Positions 30,051-44,614 are shown, counted from the first letter of the stretch. The stretch is DNA of 64,000 nt from Rubrivivax sp. SCN 71-131 (GCA_001724995.1 MEFD01000017.1:96330-160329); one strand, 5' to 3'. The notes: generated from the sequence alone by a model not told the origin. Program-made: numbers and translations.

Positions 30051-30497
30051 TCACTTGAGCTGCGCGCCGCGCGAGTCGAACACGCTCACCGCGACCGGGA
30101 TGCCCTCGCGCACGCTCTGCGTCACGGTGCAGAAGGCCTCGAAGCTGCCGAGCACGCGTTCCAGATGCTGCAGTGTGTCGCCGGGCACCGAGATGGTGAG
30201 CGCGGCCTGCATCTGCAGCACGCGCAGCCGGTTCTCGGCGTTGCGGCCGACCTCGGCGCTGACGTCGCAGGTGATCGTGCCCGGGTCCTGCTTGTACTTG
30301 CGCAGCGCGAAGAGCAGCGATGCGCTGAGGCAGTTGCCGACCGCCGCCGCCAGCAGCTGCACCGGCGAGGGCCCCTGGCCCTGGCCGAGCGGCGGCGGCT
30401 CGTCGGTCTGCAGCACGGCGATGCCCTCGCCGAACTGCGCGTGGAAGCGGTAGTCCTGCACCTGGGTCAGGCGCATGGTTTCCTTGCCTTGGCTCAT
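30051..30497 (-). CDS. OsmC/Ohr-family peroxiredoxin-like protein
   Basis: 148 residues. The two redox Cys of the family are Cys56 (VGNCLSAS) and Cys123 (EAFCTVTQS). OsmC/Ohr proteins reduce organic hydroperoxides using these Cys. Here the first Cys is in the G-N-C form more common in the YhfA/sulfur-handling branch, so the substrate may be a persulfide or other electrophile. Last gene of the CsoR-RND operon (33 bases after the repressor gene). Confidence 0.85.
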   Translation of the reverse strand: MSQGKETMRLTQVQDYRFHAQFGEGIAVLQTDEPPPLGQGQGPSPVQLLAAAVGNCLSASLLFALRKYKQDPGTITCDVSAEVGRNAENRLRVLQMQAALTISVPGDTLQHLERVLGSFEAFCTVTQSVREGIPVAVSVFDSRGAQLK

Positions 30498-30531
30498 CGC
30501 GGGCTCCTCGCGTCGGGGGTTGTGGGGTCGG

Positions 30532-30828
30532 TCAGCGGACCTTGCCGAGCAGGGCCTGCACGTCGTCGAGCAGGGTGTCGAGCTCGCCCTCGGCCGCTTC
30601 GTCCAGTTGCAGCCGCTGTTGCAGTTCCTGCTGCATGTAGCACACCGTCATGCGCACGTAGGCGCCGTCCAGCGCCTTGCGCACGGCGGCCATCTGGGCG
30701 GCGATGTCCATGCAGGACTGGTCCTCCTCGATCATGCGCTGGATGCCGCGCAGCTGGCCCTCGGCACGCTTGAGCCGGTTCAGCAGTTCGGTGCGCTTGG
30801 CGGCGTCCATGAGCATCGTGGAGGGCAT
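30532..30828 (-). CDS. CsoR-family repressor without canonical metal triad
   Basis: 98 residues, all-helical DUF156/CsoR family. Conserved RLKRAEGQLRGIQRMIEED, Cys39 (QSCMDIAAQMAAV) is the first ligand Cys. At the position of the canonical His of copper sensors (HxxxC) the sequence reads Y64, with Cys63 shifted by one and no Cys four residues later, so it is not a standard Cu(I) CsoR and also not a clear RcnR/FrmR. Such changes are found in sulfur-sensing CstR-like and in formaldehyde-sensing members. Placed inside the operon downstream of DUF2892. Two tandem palindromes at 35591-35632 are the likely operators. Confidence 0.82.
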   Translation of the reverse strand: MPSTMLMDAAKRTELLNRLKRAEGQLRGIQRMIEEDQSCMDIAAQMAAVRKALDGAYVRMTVCYMQQELQQRLQLDEAAEGELDTLLDDVQALLGKVR

Positions 30829-30892
30829 GGTGCAGGTCTCGTGGGGACGGGAAACAGGCCCGCTCATTGTGGTCACTGCGTCTCGACCCTGC

Positions 30893-31120
30893 TCAGCGCA
30901 TGCCGCAGCTGGCGCCGCCTTCGGGCACGCCCAGCTTCCTCAGCAGCATGCTGGGGACGCAGAAGTTGGTGAAGCCCGACTGGAACAGGTTCAGCCCGAC
31001 GAAGGCGGTGAAGGCGAGGAACCACGAGCTGACGAAGATGGGGCTGCCTTCGACGCCGAGCGCCAGCGACAGCATGACGAAAAACCCGGCCATCACACGG
31101 ATGTAGCGATCGATGGTCAT
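30893..31120 (-). CDS. DUF2892 inner-membrane protein (YgaP-TM-like)
   Basis: 75 residues. Two transmembrane helices; the first begins IDRYIRVMAGFFVMLSLALG, the second FTAFVGLNLFQSGF, followed by NFCVPSMLL with a Cys that is conserved in the family and a final SCGMR. In E. coli the same module is the membrane part of the rhodanese YgaP. No rhodanese is fused here. Its ATG overlaps the RND pump stop (ATGA), so they are translationally coupled. Confidence 0.85.
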   Translation of the reverse strand: MTIDRYIRVMAGFFVMLSLALGVEGSPIFVSSWFLAFTAFVGLNLFQSGFTNFCVPSMLLRKLGVPEGGASCGMR

Positions 31121-34100
31121 GACGGAACTCCTTCGGTTGAGGTGGGGGTGGTGGGGGTGGGAGACGTTTCGATGCGCCGCCGGTACAGCGCGTAGTACAG
31201 GACCGGAATCACGACGAGCGTGAGCAGCGTGGACACGGCGATGCCGAACAGCAGCGAGATCGCCAGGCCGTTGAAGATGGGGTCGTCGAGGATGAAGACC
31301 GCGCCGATCATCGCGGCCAGGCCCGTGAGCGCGATCGGCTGCGCGCGCACCGCGGCGCTCTGCACGACGGCGTCCTTGAAGGCCATGCCGCGCGCCAGCT
31401 GCAGCTCGATGAAGTCCACGAGCAGGATCGAGTTGCGCACGATGATGCCGGCCAGCGCGATCATGCCGATCATGCTGGTGGCGGTGAACGGCGCGCCCAG
31501 CAGCGCGTGACCGGGCATGACGCCGATGATGGTCAGCGGGATCGGCGCCATGATGACCACCGGCGTCAGGTAGCTCTTGAACTGCGCCACCACGAGCAGG
31601 TAGATCAGGATCAGGCCGACGGCGTAGGCCGCGCCCATGTCGCGGAAGGTCTCGTAGGTGATCTGCGACTCGCCGTCCCACTTCACCGCGTACTGGCGCA
31701 AGGGGTCCGCGGGCTGGCGAATCCAGTACTCGCCGACCGCGCCGGAGCCGGGCAGGGCGACATCGGCGAGCTTGCCGCGGATCGCGAACAGGCCGTAGAG
31801 CGGGGAGTCCGGGATCTCGGCGTCCTGCGCGCGGCGGCCGACGTCGCCGAAGACGTAGCTCACGCCCAGCAGGTTCTTGGTGAAGAGCGGTTTGTCGATC
31901 GACCCGCGCTCGACGCGCACGAGCTCCGACAGCGGCACCAGGCGCCCGTCGGCGGCGCGCAGCGGCAGCGCCAGCAGCGCGTCGAGCCCGACCTGGGATT
32001 CGCGCGGCAGCTGGATGCGCACCGGCACCGCGTACTTGCTGTGGCCGTCGTGCAGCCAGGCGGCGTCCGCCCCGGAGAGCGCGGTGTGCACCGTCTGCGC
32101 CACCTGCGCCACCGGAATGCCGAGCGACTCGGCGCGCTGGCGCTGCACGCGCAGGAAGGCGCGCGGCGCGTCGGCGCGCAGGCTGGAGTCGATGGCGGCG
32201 ATGTCGGGCGTGGCGTGGAAGGCCGCCTCCAGCCGCGCGGCGAGCTGCTGGCGGCCGGCCTCGTCGGGGCCGTAGACCTCGGCCACGAGCGGGCTCTGCA
32301 CCGGCGGGCCGGGCGGCACCTCGACGACCTTGAGCTTGCCGCCGTGGCGCGTGGCGATCTCGTCCAGCGCCGGGCGCAGCCGCTGCGCGATGGCGTGGCT
32401 CTGCTCGTGGCGATGCGCCTTGTCGACGAGGTTGACCTGCAGGTCGCCCTGTTCGGCGTCGGCGCGCAGGTTGTACTGGCGCACGAGGCCGTTGAAGGTG
32501 ATCGGGCTGGCGGTGCCGGCGTAGCCCTGCAGGTCCAGCACCTCGGGCTGCCGGGCGAGGAAGGCGCCGAGTTCGTGCAGCGCGGCGGCGGTGTCCTCCA
32601 GCGGCGTGCCCGCGGGCATGTCGAGCACGAGCTGGAACTCGCTCTTGTTGTCGAAGGGCAGCATCTTCAGCACCACCCCCAGGCGCGAGTTCGGGATCAG
32701 CGCCAGCGACACCGACACCAGCACGGCACCCAGCACCGCGGCCAGCAGCACCCAGCGCCGGGCGGCGCTGTCCAGCAGCGGGCGCAGCAGCACCTCGAAG
32801 AGCCGCGGCAGCCTGGCCGCAAGGCCCGTGGCCTGCGCTTGGCCGTCGGCGCCGGTCACCGCATGGCCATGGCCCTTCATCAGCTTCAGCGCCAGCCAGG
32901 GCGTGACGGTGAAGGCGATGGCCAGCGACAGCGCCATGCCCAGGCTGCTGTTGATCGGGATCGGGCCCATGTACGGCCCCATCAGCCCGGTGACGAAGGC
33001 CATCGGCAGCAGCGCGGCGATCACCGTCAGCGTGGCGAGGATGGTCGGCCCGCCGACCTCGTCGACCGCGGCCGGGATGATCTGGCGCAGCGGCCGACCC
33101 GGCTCGAGCTGCTGGTGGCGGTGGATGTTCTCGACCACGACGATGGCGTCGTCGACCAGGATGCCGATGGAGAAGATGAGCGCGAACAGGCTCACGCGGT
33201 TGAGGGTGAAGCCCCAGGCCCAGCTGGCGAAGAGCGTGGCGGTGAGCGTGAGGATGACGGCCGCACCGACGATCACCGCCTCGCGCCGGCCCAGCGCCAG
33301 GCCCACGAGCAGGATCACCGAAGCCGTGGCGAAGGCCAGCTTCTGGATCAGCTTGTTGGCCTTCTCGGCGGCGGTGGCGCCGTAGTCGCGCGTCACCGTG
33401 GCGTGCACGCCCTCGGGAATGACGGTGTTCTGCAGCGCCTGCACGCGCGCGCGCACGGCCAGCGCCACGTCGACGGCGTTCTCGCCGGGCTTCTTCGTCA
33501 CCGAGATCGTCACCGCGGGGTAGACCGAGCCCGGCGTGGGCGCGGCGGTGCCGGCCGCCGCCTCGGCCGTTGCCGCCATCGCCGCACCCGGCGTGTACCA
33601 GACGTAGCGCTGCGGCTGTGCGGCGGCGGCCTCGACGCGCGCCACCTCGTGCAGGTAGACCGGACGGCCCTGGTGCACGCCGACGACGATCTGGCCGACG
33701 TCGGCGGCGTCGCGCAGGAACTCGCCGGTCTCGACCGAGAGCATGCGCCCCGGTGCCTGCGTGTCGACGACGCTGCCCGAGGGCATGCCGAGGTTCGCCG
33801 CGGCCAGCGTCTGCTGCAGGCGCAGCAGGTCGACGCCGCGCTCGCGCAGCCGGCTCGGGTCGACGTCCACGTGCACCGCGCGGCCGGGGCCGCCGACGGT
33901 GCGCACCTCGCGCGCGCCGGGAACGCGCTTGAGCTCGGACTCCATCGTGTGCGCGACGCGCTCGAGTTCGACGGCGCTGGCGGCGTCGTCGCTCCAGAGG
34001 GTCAGCGCCACCACCGGCACGTCGTCGATACCCATCGGCCGCACGATCGGCGGCAGCGCGCCCAGGCCCTGCGGCAGCCAGTCCTGGTTGGCATTGAGCA

Positions 34101-34497
34101 CGTCGTACAGGCGCACCAGCGCCTCGGTGCGCGGCACGCCGACCTTGAACTGCACCGTCACCAGCGCCAGGCCCGGGCGCGAGACGGAATAGGTGTGCTC
34201 GATGCCCGCGATCTGGCCGAGCACCTGCTCGGCCGGCCGTGCCACGAGGTTCTGCACGTCGGCGCTGGCGGCCCCCGGGAAGGGGATGAGGACGCTGGCC
34301 ATGGTGACGTTGATCTGCGGCTCCTCCTCGCGCGGCGTCACGAGCACGGCGAAGAGGCCCAGCAGCAGCGCGACGATCGCCAGCAAGGGCGTCAGCGCGT
34401 TCGCCTGGAAGGCCGCGGCCAGCCGGCCGGAGACCCCGAGCCGTGCGCCGTCGTTCGATGCGCCGCGCGCCTGGTCGGTGCTCGCTTCAGTGCTCAT
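31117..34497 (-). CDS. RND efflux pump inner-membrane subunit
   Basis: 1126 residues, about 12 transmembrane helices with two large periplasmic loops. The paired Asp of the proton relay is visible in GILVDDAIVVVENIH. N-terminal 40 residues are unusually polar before the first helix. Similar to AcrB/MdtC-type HAE pumps (IGMIALAGIIVRNSILLVDFI near the end), but no heavy-metal signature was seen. It works with the MFP at 34529-35599; an outer-membrane channel is not encoded here. The start ATG 34497 was chosen over an upstream in-frame codon. Substrate unknown, tied by context to the CsoR/OsmC/DUF2892 group. Confidence 0.9.
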   Translation of the reverse strand: MSTEASTDQARGASNDGARLGVSGRLAAAFQANALTPLLAIVALLLGLFAVLVTPREEEPQINVTMASVLIPFPGAASADVQNLVARPAEQVLGQIAGIEHTYSVSRPGLALVTVQFKVGVPRTEALVRLYDVLNANQDWLPQGLGALPPIVRPMGIDDVPVVALTLWSDDAASAVELERVAHTMESELKRVPGAREVRTVGGPGRAVHVDVDPSRLRERGVDLLRLQQTLAAANLGMPSGSVVDTQAPGRMLSVETGEFLRDAADVGQIVVGVHQGRPVYLHEVARVEAAAAQPQRYVWYTPGAAMAATAEAAAGTAAPTPGSVYPAVTISVTKKPGENAVDVALAVRARVQALQNTVIPEGVHATVTRDYGATAAEKANKLIQKLAFATASVILLVGLALGRREAVIVGAAVILTLTATLFASWAWGFTLNRVSLFALIFSIGILVDDAIVVVENIHRHQQLEPGRPLRQIIPAAVDEVGGPTILATLTVIAALLPMAFVTGLMGPYMGPIPINSSLGMALSLAIAFTVTPWLALKLMKGHGHAVTGADGQAQATGLAARLPRLFEVLLRPLLDSAARRWVLLAAVLGAVLVSVSLALIPNSRLGVVLKMLPFDNKSEFQLVLDMPAGTPLEDTAAALHELGAFLARQPEVLDLQGYAGTASPITFNGLVRQYNLRADAEQGDLQVNLVDKAHRHEQSHAIAQRLRPALDEIATRHGGKLKVVEVPPGPPVQSPLVAEVYGPDEAGRQQLAARLEAAFHATPDIAAIDSSLRADAPRAFLRVQRQRAESLGIPVAQVAQTVHTALSGADAAWLHDGHSKYAVPVRIQLPRESQVGLDALLALPLRAADGRLVPLSELVRVERGSIDKPLFTKNLLGVSYVFGDVGRRAQDAEIPDSPLYGLFAIRGKLADVALPGSGAVGEYWIRQPADPLRQYAVKWDGESQITYETFRDMGAAYAVGLILIYLLVVAQFKSYLTPVVIMAPIPLTIIGVMPGHALLGAPFTATSMIGMIALAGIIVRNSILLVDFIELQLARGMAFKDAVVQSAAVRAQPIALTGLAAMIGAVFILDDPIFNGLAISLLFGIAVSTLLTLVVIPVLYYALYRRRIETSPTPTTPTSTEGVPS

Positions 34498-34528
34498 CGC
34501 GGTGTTCTCTGCGTTTGCCGACAGCCAC

Positions 34529-35599
34529 TCACTGCGCCGGGCGCGCGCCGACCAGGCCCGCCTGGACGGCATGGGCGGCGACCTTCTCGCCGGGCTTCAG
34601 GCCGGCCAGGATCTCGACGCCCTGGGCGCCGCGGTCGGCGCCCAGGCGCACCGCGCGCAGGGCGAAACCCTCGCCCTGGGCCACGTAGACGGCGGCGAGC
34701 TCGCCGCGGCGCAGCACCGCCTGGGCCGGCAGGCGCAGCGTGTTCGCGGTCCCGGGCCCGGCGGCGGCGCCGAGGAAGTGCACGCGCGCCACCTGCCCGG
34801 GCAACAGGCCGGGGAGGGCCGCCGCCGGCAGGTCCAGCCGCCACTCGAGGGTTTGCGACACGGGATCGGCGCCGGCGAGCTCGGTGTGGGCGGCCGGCGC
34901 GACGCGCTGGCCGTTGGCAAGCTCGATCTCGATGCGGCTGGCGCGTCGGGCCGCGGGGGCCTGCGACAGCGGTATCTGCGCCGTGGCGCGCATCGCGCCG
35001 GGCGAATACAGCGTCACGATGGGGCGCCCGGGGCTGGCGAGGTCGCCGGCCTCCAGGTGGGTGGCGAGCACGACGCCGGCAAAGGGTGCGCTGACGAGCG
35101 CGAAGCTGCGCGCGAGGGTGGCCTGTGCGCGCGCCGCCTGCGCCTGCTGCACGCCGGCCTGGGCTGCCTTGGCCTGCGTCTGCACGGTATCCAGCGCCGC
35201 CTGGCTGACGAAGCCCTGCGCGCGCAGCTCGCGCGTGCGCTCGAGCGCCGTGCGCGCGTTCTGCGCCTCCGCCTCGGCCTGGGCCAGGGCGGCGTCGCTG
35301 CGCAGCACGCCGGCCGCTGCATCGCGCTCGTCGATGCGCGCGATCGCCTGCCCGGCCTTGACGCTGTCGCCGGCCTTCACCAGCAGCGCCAGCACGTTGC
35401 CGCCGATCTGGGCCGCCACCGTGGCCTGGCGCAGCGGCTCGATCTGCCCCTCGATCGACAGGCTGCTGCCGCCCTGGGCGGCGCCGGGCTGTACCAGGGC
35501 CACCTCGGCGGCAAGCACCGGCTGTGCGGCAGCGGCCAGCAGGGCAGCCAGGGCGGTCAGTGCCGTGACCGTGACGGAAGCGCGTGTCTTGATACCCAT
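34529..35599 (-). CDS. RND membrane fusion (periplasmic adaptor) protein
   Basis: 356 residues. Signal peptide (about 1-30: TALTALAALLAAAAQPVLAA). Lipoyl half-motif IEPLRQATVAAQIGGNVLALLVKAGDSVKAGQ, a coiled-coil hairpin (about 95-150), then a beta-barrel with APFAGVVLATHLEAGDLASPG and the C-terminal domain. No lipobox Cys. Its ATG lies only six bases from the -10 box, so the transcript is nearly leaderless. First gene of the operon MFP, pump, DUF2892, CsoR, OsmC. Confidence 0.9.
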   Translation of the reverse strand: MGIKTRASVTVTALTALAALLAAAAQPVLAAEVALVQPGAAQGGSSLSIEGQIEPLRQATVAAQIGGNVLALLVKAGDSVKAGQAIARIDERDAAAGVLRSDAALAQAEAEAQNARTALERTRELRAQGFVSQAALDTVQTQAKAAQAGVQQAQAARAQATLARSFALVSAPFAGVVLATHLEAGDLASPGRPIVTLYSPGAMRATAQIPLSQAPAARRASRIEIELANGQRVAPAAHTELAGADPVSQTLEWRLDLPAAALPGLLPGQVARVHFLGAAAGPGTANTLRLPAQAVLRRGELAAVYVAQGEGFALRAVRLGADRGAQGVEILAGLKPGEKVAAHAVQAGLVGARPAQ

Positions 35600-35632
35600 G
35601 TGGGTATCGTAGCAGATACCTGTCAGGGTATC
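35591..35632. promoter_or_regulatory. Two tandem CsoR-type operators
   Basis: Copy 1 (35591-35608) is GATACCC-ATGT-GGGTATC, a perfect 7-bp inverted repeat over the MFP start codon. Copy 2 (35615-35632) is GATACC-TGTCAG-GGTATC, with 6-bp arms. Centres are 24 bases apart, so both lie on about the same face of the helix. CsoR/CstR-family operators have a TACCC...GGGTA core, and the operon encodes such a repressor. The copies cover the -35/-10 region, suitable for repression. Confidence 0.75.
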
Positions 35633-35634
35633 AA
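35606..35634 (-). promoter_or_regulatory. Sigma-70 promoter of the RND operon
   Basis: On the minus strand TTGATA (35634-35629) and TACGAT (35611-35606) are separated by exactly 17 bases. The -35 matches the consensus at 5 of 6 positions and the -10 at 4 of 6. The -10 ends six bases before the MFP ATG, so the start site should fall at or next to the ATG. Overlaps both operator copies. Confidence 0.65.
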
Positions 35635-35666
35635 GCGGGGTGCTCGGGCCGCCGCCCGCGGGGCCT

Positions 35667-36152
35667 TCAGAACGGGACGTCGTCGTCCATCTCGTCGAAG
35701 CCGGTGGCGCTCTTGGGTGTGGGTCGGCCGGGCGCTAAACTGGCTGCAGGAGCGCGCGCGGCCGGGGCGCTGCGCGGGGTGCGTTCGGCGCCACCGCCAG
35801 CGTCGTCGCCCGCGCTCTCGCGGCCGCCGAGCAACTGCATTTCGCTGGCGATGATCTCGGTCGTGTACTTGTCGACGCCGTCCTTGTCGGTCCACTTGCG
35901 CGTCTTCAGCCGTCCTTCGACGTAGACCGGGCGGCCCTTCTTCAGGTATTCGCCGGCGATCTCGGCCAGGCGGTCGTAGAAGACGACGCGATGCCACTCG
36001 GTCTCTTCCTGGCGCTCGCCGCTGGTCTTGTCCTTCCACTGCCGGCTGGTGGCCAGCGTGACGTTGCAGATGGCCGCGCCGCTGGGCGCGTAGCGGACCT
36101 CCGGGTCGCGCCCGAGGTTGCCGATGAGGATGACTTTGTTGACCGAGGCCAT
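35667..36152 (-). CDS. ssb: Single-stranded DNA-binding protein
   Basis: 161 residues. OB-fold in the first 110 ([50 protein letters not shown]), a flexible Gly/Ala/Pro linker and the acidic tip DDDVPF that recruits repair and replication partners. Essential for replication, repair and recombination. It lies upstream of the RND operon on the same strand, but the 67 bases between hold a separate promoter. Confidence 0.95.
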   Translation of the reverse strand: MASVNKVILIGNLGRDPEVRYAPSGAAICNVTLATSRQWKDKTSGERQEETEWHRVVFYDRLAEIAGEYLKKGRPVYVEGRLKTRKWTDKDGVDKYTTEIIASEMQLLGGRESAGDDAGGGAERTPRSAPAARAPAASLAPGRPTPKSATGFDEMDDDVPF

Positions 36153-36282
36153 GACGCGCTCCTGGGGGCACTGGGGAGGGGATGCGCCGCATCATAGCGA
36201 CGCGCCCACCGCAGGCCATCGCCCGGGCGGCGGCCCCCGCATGGTGGCCCCCGGCGCCGGCTGCGGCCGGCCCCTGCGGGCC

Positions 36283-37035
36283 TCAGCCGGTCTTGGCGAC
36301 CTTCACCATCCACGCATCGGGTCCGGACTCGAGGTACTCCCACGTGAAGGGCTCCCTGCTCTCGGCCTCGATCTGGTAATAGAGGGGCTTCGGGTCGTGG
36401 TCGTTGGTGAAGACGAAGGCCTGGCCCGGCTGCAGTTCGTCGAAGGCGCCGAAGACCATGTCGTGGCGCTGCGCCGGCGGGTAGGGGCGCACGTCGAAGT
36501 CCTTGACCACCGGGATCGAGTCGGCTGCCGTCATGCGCGCCGCCTGCTTGGTGACGTGCACGACGATCTCGCCGGGCTCGCTCTTCCTCACCACCCACGC
36601 GTACTGGCCGGCGAAGCTCTGCTCGAAGAGGGCGCGGATGTCCTGCGGCTCCTCGGCGGCGATGATCTCCATCGTGTCGCCCTCTTCCATCATGCCGTAG
36701 CGGTGCGAGATGACGTACTTGCGCGCCTTGCCGTCGACCTTGCGCAAGTCCATCAGCGTGGCCACGCCGCTGTCGCCGCGGCCCTTGGAGGCCTCCAGCC
36801 GCGTCACCTGCACGCGCCAGTCGGTGCCGCCGCGCTGCAGGTAATCCCAGCCGACGACGTCGCCGTGTGCCGAGCGGAACTCGTAGAACAGCGGCATCGG
36901 GTCATGGTCGTTGATGAAGATGAAGCTCTCGCCCACGGGCAGGTCGCGGAACATCTTCAGCAGCTTCTTGTGGCGCTCGATGGGCACGAGCACGCGCACG
37001 TCCAGGGTTTCGATCGCTTGGCTTGCAGTGTTCAT
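36283..37035 (-). CDS. Tandem DUF2249 domain protein
   Basis: 250 residues with two DUF2249 copies: TLDVRVLVPIERHKKLLKMFRDLPVGESFIFINDHDPMPLFYEF at the N-terminus and FDVRPYPPAQRHDMVFGAFDELQPGQAFVFTNDHDPKPLYYQI at about 180-225. Each has the conserved R-H...DHDPxPL motif of the family. The middle has no domain I recognise. Family function is uncertain (related to metal or nitric-oxide handling proteins). GGAGGA precedes ATG 37035. Confidence 0.78.
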   Translation of the reverse strand: MNTASQAIETLDVRVLVPIERHKKLLKMFRDLPVGESFIFINDHDPMPLFYEFRSAHGDVVGWDYLQRGGTDWRVQVTRLEASKGRGDSGVATLMDLRKVDGKARKYVISHRYGMMEEGDTMEIIAAEEPQDIRALFEQSFAGQYAWVVRKSEPGEIVVHVTKQAARMTAADSIPVVKDFDVRPYPPAQRHDMVFGAFDELQPGQAFVFTNDHDPKPLYYQIEAESREPFTWEYLESGPDAWMVKVAKTG

Positions 37036-37218
37036 GGAATCCTCCGCGGCGATGCGATGCGCCAACGAGGACTTCGGGCGCGACGCGATGGCCCAGTATC
37101 GGCGACATCGACCCGCTGCAGCGGGCAAACCCTGCTCGGCGCATAGTTGCTCGGCGCGCGTGCGGCCACGCGCCGCCGCCGTGCGGCGCGACCCCGTCGA
37201 TTACCATCCCCGCCGACC

Positions 37219-39198
<1,980 letters not shown>

Positions 39199-39245
39199 GG
39201 GCACGCCTGCAGCCGACACGCGGGCGCCAAGGCGCGCTGGCTATC

Positions 39246-42248
<3,003 letters not shown>

Positions 42249-42321
42249 AGGTGCGGCCGGTCGCCGCGGCCGCGGCCGCGACGGCCGCCCCGACACATGG
42301 CCGCGATGGCCGCCCCGACGC

Positions 42322-42341
42322 CCCGACGCCCCGGCGTCGGG
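42322..42341. terminator. GC-rich hairpin between convergent genes
   Basis: A perfect 9-bp stem CCCGACGCC/GGCGTCGGG with a CC loop, between the convergent uvrA and bepA genes. There is no T-run on either side, so it would be an imperfect terminator or a structural barrier. Confidence 0.4.
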
Positions 42342-42343
42342 AA

Positions 42344-44038
42344 TCAGGGCTGCGCGTCCGGATCCTCCGCGGGCGCTCGCTCGCCCGGGCGCCCGCGGCG
42401 CTCGGCCAGCAGGGCGCGGCGCTGCGCCTGCAGCTCGCGCCAGCGCACCTCGATGATGGAGGCCTCGATGAAGTCCTGGCCCGCCGCGCCGCTGCGCGCC
42501 AGCTCGCGGCCGCTGCGCAGGCGGTCCAGCGCGCCGGTGAGGTCGCCCAGCAGCGCACGCTCCTCGGCCTGCGCGCGCAGGGCGCGCAGGCGCTGACCTT
42601 GCGCCTGGGCGCAGTTGCCCAGCAGCAGCCAGCCGGTGGCGTCCTGCGGATGCTGCGCGACCCAGGTCTGCAGCCGCTCGGTGGCTTCGCGCAGCGCCGC
42701 GGCGCGCTGCGGCGGCGGCGCTCGCAGCGCCGCCTGCGCCTGCAGCAGCAGCAGCGGTCGCTGCGCCGCCGCGTCGGCCCGCGGCGCGCCCTGCTGTGCC
42801 TGGCGCAGCGTGCCGAGCTGCTGCAGCGCCGCCGCCGCATCGCCCGCGGCAAGCGCGGCCTCGGCCCGCAGCATCACGAACACGTGCTCGAGCTCGGGCT
42901 GCGGCGCGTTCGGCGCGGCCAGCAGCGCCTGCGCCTGTGCGATGCGCTGCGCCGCCAGCGCGTGCTCGTTGAGCAGGCTTGCAGCCATGGCGGCGGCGTA
43001 GAGCGCCGCCAGCTGCGTCGCTGCGCCCTGCGGCTCGCCCTCCCCCGCCAGCGGTAGCTGCTGCAGGCGGTGCAGCGAGGCCACGCTCGGGTCCATCAGC
43101 ACGCTGGCGCGCGCGGCCATGAGCGCGTGCAGCGCGGGCGATGCCGCGGTCGCCGGCAGCGGCTGGCCCTGCAGGCGCATGCGCGCCTCGCTCTGGCGTT
43201 CCTGCGTCAGCGGATGGCTGCGCAGATAGGGGTAGGCGTTGCTGTCGTTGAAGCGGTTGGTGCGGTCCATCAGCTCGAACATCGCGCTCATGCCCGCGGC
43301 GTCGAAGCCCGCCCCGGCGAGCAGCGCGAAGCCGATGCGGTCGGCCTCGCGCTCCATGTCGCGCGAGAAGTTGAGCTGCCCCTGCAGCGCCGCCGCCTGC
43401 CCGCCCATCACCGCGGCCTGGGCGAGATCGGCGTTGTCGGCACGGCTGGCCGCCAGCAGCGCGAGGATCATGCCGACCACGCTCAGCAGCGTCTGCCGCT
43501 GCTGCACCGCCAGGCCGCGCGCGATGTGGCGCTGGGTCACGTGCGTGAGCTCGTGCGCCAGCACCGAGGCGAGCTGGTCGCGCGTGCGCGTCATCGCGAT
43601 CAGTCCCAGGTGCACGCCGACGAAGCCCCCCGGCAGCGCGAAGGCGTTGACGCTGCGGTCGCGCACGAGGAAGGCCTCCCAGGCGAACTGCGAGGCGGTG
43701 TCGACATCGATGTCCCCGCGCGTGCGCGCCGCGGCGACGAGCGGCTGCCACAGCGACTGCAGGTACTGCAGCAGTTGCGGGTCGTCGAGGTAGGCCGGGT
43801 CGCGCCGGATCACCGTCATCACCTCGTCGCCCAGGCGCCGCTCGGCGCCGACGGCGAAATCCTCGGCCGCACTCTCGCCCAGCGCCGGCAGGCGCGGCGT
43901 GTTGCCCTCGTGCGGCGGCCCGCCCGGTCGCTCGACCGCCTGCGCCTGCGGCCCTTGCAGCGGAAGGGCGAGCGCGGCCGCGAGCATCAGCGTGCGGGCA
44001 AGGCGCTCGGGCAGCAGGGCGGGGCGTTGGCTGGGCAC
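42344..44038 (-). CDS. bepA: BepA-like M48 metalloprotease with TPR repeats
   Basis: 564 residues, GTG start. Signal peptide (about 1-35: [17 protein letters not shown]). M48 domain with HELTH at residues 162-166 and the third zinc ligand in the downstream READ motif. The C-terminal half is helical TPR-like (about 330-540) with several AL-AQ repeats. Periplasmic BepA-type proteases act on stalled outer-membrane proteins with the Bam/Lpt machinery. The family is usually about 480-500 residues; the extra length is in the TPR part. Confidence 0.88.
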   Translation of the reverse strand: MPSQRPALLPERLARTLMLAAALALPLQGPQAQAVERPGGPPHEGNTPRLPALGESAAEDFAVGAERRLGDEVMTVIRRDPAYLDDPQLLQYLQSLWQPLVAAARTRGDIDVDTASQFAWEAFLVRDRSVNAFALPGGFVGVHLGLIAMTRTRDQLASVLAHELTHVTQRHIARGLAVQQRQTLLSVVGMILALLAASRADNADLAQAAVMGGQAAALQGQLNFSRDMEREADRIGFALLAGAGFDAAGMSAMFELMDRTNRFNDSNAYPYLRSHPLTQERQSEARMRLQGQPLPATAASPALHALMAARASVLMDPSVASLHRLQQLPLAGEGEPQGAATQLAALYAAAMAASLLNEHALAAQRIAQAQALLAAPNAPQPELEHVFVMLRAEAALAAGDAAAALQQLGTLRQAQQGAPRADAAAQRPLLLLQAQAALRAPPPQRAAALREATERLQTWVAQHPQDATGWLLLGNCAQAQGQRLRALRAQAEERALLGDLTGALDRLRSGRELARSGAAGQDFIEASIIEVRWRELQAQRRALLAERRGRPGERAPAEDPDAQP

Positions 44039-44109
44039 GGAACCTCCCGGGCCCGGTGCGGGCCCGTCGGTATCATGACACCGTCACTTTGCCGGAGTGT
44101 TGCTGCGCG

Positions 44110-44610
44110 ATGTCCTCCCCGCTCACCCACTTCGATGCCCAGGGCCAGGCGCACATGGTCGACGTCGGCGCCAAGGATGCGACGCGCCGCGTCGCGCGCG
44201 CCACCGGCCTGATCCGCATGAAGCCCGAGACCTTCGCGCTCGTCGCCGCCGGGCAGGCGAAGAAGGGCGACGTGATCGCGGTCGCGCGCATCGCCGCCAT
44301 CCAGGGCGCCAAGCGCACGGCCGACCTGGTGCCCCTGTGCCACCCGCTGCCGATCACGCGCGTGGCGGTGGACTTCGGGCTCGACGCGGCGCTGAGCGCC
44401 GTGCGCTGCACCGCGCAGGTCGAGACCGTGGGCCGCACCGGCGTCGAGATGGAGGCGCTGACCGCGGTGCAGGTGGGCCTGCTCACCGTCTACGACATGT
44501 GCAAGGCGGCCGATCGCGGCATGGTGATGGAAGGCATCCGCGTGCTGCAGAAGTCCGGCGGCAAGAGCGGGGACTGGGTGGCGCCGACCGCGGATGTACC
44601 GGGGTCGTAG
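44110..44610 (+). CDS. moaC: Molybdenum cofactor biosynthesis protein C
   Basis: 166 residues. Cyclic pyranopterin monophosphate synthase; motifs [43 protein letters not shown] and [34 protein letters not shown] are canonical, including the MEALT and DMCK catalytic segments. Works with MoaA in molybdopterin synthesis. Stands alone here; no other moa/moe genes are in the window. Starts at ATG 44110, where homologues begin. Confidence 0.95.
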   Translation: MSSPLTHFDAQGQAHMVDVGAKDATRRVARATGLIRMKPETFALVAAGQAKKGDVIAVARIAAIQGAKRTADLVPLCHPLPITRVAVDFGLDAALSAVRCTAQVETVGRTGVEMEALTAVQVGLLTVYDMCKAADRGMVMEGIRVLQKSGGKSGDWVAPTADVPGS

Positions 44611-44614
44611 CGTA

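Noticed and set aside
31507..35094. A 1195-residue plus-strand frame antisense to the RND pump
   Set aside because: Codon-bias shadow of the pump gene; translation is His/Arg/Ala low complexity.
42249..42343. GCC/CGCCCCGA-rich stretch as a possible CRISPR or minisatellite
   Set aside because: Too short, units not separated by spacers; kept only as a hairpin.
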